From: Alisma plantago-aquatica
Lineage: Eukaryota; Streptophyta; Magnoliopsida; Alismatales; Alismataceae
Direction: 5' to 3'
NCBI GenBank assembly: GCA_963693085.1
Contig: OY856409.1
Span: 298,286,558 to 298,350,557, forward strand
DNA: 64,000 nt
The position numbers and the translations under genes are program-made. Every line of letters begins with the position of its first letter. The first letter of the stretch is position 1. Shown piece by piece: positions 62,965-64,000 of this stretch. The notes below the pieces were generated by a model, which saw nothing but the letters and a program-made list of their open reading frames with translations, made no database searches and was not told the origin of the DNA.

Positions 62965-64000
62965 ATGGCTACACACAACAACACCTTTTCTCTGTGATCG
63001 GTCCTTGATAAGGACAAATTAAATGGGAACAACTTCCATGACTAGTTTAGGACATTGAGAATTATTCTCACATAGGAGCACAAGCTCTATGTCCTGGAGA
63101 CACCAGAGCCAAAAGAACCTCTTCCCAATGCAACTAAGGCTGACAAGGATGCTTACAAGAAGCATACTAAAGATGTCATGGATGTCAAGTGTATGATGTA
63201 ATGCTTCATGAACTTTAGGTACAGAGGTAGCATGAGAACATGGATGTTATTAATATGGTCACACATCTTAAGAACATGTTCGAAGATCAAGAAATCAAGT
63301 GAGATATGATGTCTCTAAGACATTGTTCAAATGTAACATGGTAGAAAGACGTCCAGTAGGTCCTCATGTGCTCAAACTCATTGGGTATGTGGAGAACCTT
63401 GTTAGACTGGGATTCCCCTTGGTTCAAGAGTTGGCCACTAATGTGATTCAGTAGTCCATTCAAGAATCATATAGTCATTTTTTCATGAACTAAAACATAA
63501 ATGAACTTAACAAAATGTTGACAGAGTTATTGGACATGTTGAGAATGGATGAGGCACAAATGAAAAAAGACAAGACTAACTCTTTGATTATGATCAACAA
63601 GACAAAGGGGAAGAAAAAAGGAAAAGGAAAAGCTAAGAAGAGTTCTAAAGATGGTCAAAAGCCTAACTCTTCAGATCTCATGACAGAGGGAGGAAAAAAA
63701 AAGAGGCAATTGCCACAACTGTCCGTAGCTTGGATACCGGAAAAGGAATTGCCCTATTTTCCTCGAGGAACTAAAGAAGAAGAAGGAAGGGACAGAAGCC
63801 TCTACTTCTGGTATACACATTATAATATAAATTTAATTACTTCTTCATCTTGGTATATGATACCAGATAATGATTTGACATACGCGATGTGCAAGATTTG
63901 AAAAGAAGTAAAGACTTTATGAAAGGTAAAGGATGGACTATGTTGAGTAAGAGTTTCTGCAATTATATTCTACATCTAGAACTTATATTAGCCCTAAGGA
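62965..64000 (+). pseudogene. Copia gag-protease (X2), runs off the window
   Basis: From ATG at 62965: 'MATHNNTFSL', a stop, then 'SVLDKDKLNGNNFHD', a stop where Trp is usual, 'LYVLETPEPKEPLPNATKAD', and on through the Gag core in shifting frames. The frame 63515-63901 contains the Lys-rich linker 'GKKKGKGKAKKSS'. The CCHC zinc knuckle follows at about 63710-63755, 'CHNCP.LGYRKRNC', with Tyr in place of the metal-binding His. 'KKEGTEASTSGI' leads into a broken retropepsin start ('SSSWY'). It is the same protein as X1 gag. Protease continues past base 64000. Confidence 0.8.

Noticed and set aside
1..64000. CRISPR arrays, operons, phage or bacterial defence systems
   Set aside because: No regularly spaced repeats with unique spacers, no ribosome-binding-site/ORF packing; introns and plant transposons show that this is nuclear plant DNA.

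Overview
This 64 kb window looks like heterochromatic or intergenic DNA from a seed plant with a large, repeat-rich genome. I could not identify the species. It is strongly AT-rich, carries many (TA)n arrays, and consists almost entirely of decayed transposable elements nested in one another. These include Ty1/copia and Ty3/gypsy LTR retrotransposons, a Helitron of the plant RepHel + RPA type, a LINE-like retroposon, a hAT-type MITE and tRNA-like SINE remnants. I found no intact host protein gene, no functional rRNA or tRNA gene, no CRISPR array and no bacterial-style operon. Most open frames are short and accidental.

Layout. 1-2.6 kb: unidentified DNA, then the 3' part of a plus-strand copia pol. 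About 2.6-17.1 kb: a minus-strand copia composite ('X1'), read from high to low coordinates as LTR (17.1-16.35), primer-binding site, short leader, (TA)n, a foreign Helitron-like insert ('H1', 10.75-16.16 kb), (TA)n, a ~1.2 kb upstream segment, gag, protease, integrase, a ~2.8 kb unidentified insert, then RT-RNase H. 17.1-36.4 kb: mostly featureless AT-rich DNA with small duplications and MITE/SINE-like scraps. 36.4-38.9 kb: an LTR-like, partly GC-rich stretch. 39.9-41.6 kb: minus-strand gag-protease of an Athila/Tat-like gypsy element. 41.75-51.18 kb: a gypsy-type element with ~3.3 kb LTRs around only ~1.9 kb of apparently non-coding internal sequence (LARD-like); its second LTR is split by a 1.57 kb GC-rich poly(A) retroposon with target-site duplications. 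51.18-64 kb: a second, plus-strand copy of the copia composite ('X2'), which again has a Helitron ('H2', 52.43-61.61 kb) in the (TA)n array downstream of its primer-binding site, and then runs through gag-protease off the window edge.

H2 is the most informative element. It is ~9.2 kb, has recognisable termini (5' TACTACTATAAAAAG-like end; 3' hairpin followed by CTAG and a T target base), and encodes degraded Rep/helicase and an RPA-like single-strand DNA-binding protein on the minus strand. The most unusual feature of the window is that X1 and X2 lie in opposite orientations about 34 kb apart and both carry Helitron-type inserts in the same microsatellite and in the same relative orientation. 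The Helitron interiors differ. All named functions rest on sequence motifs read by eye; no database search was run.
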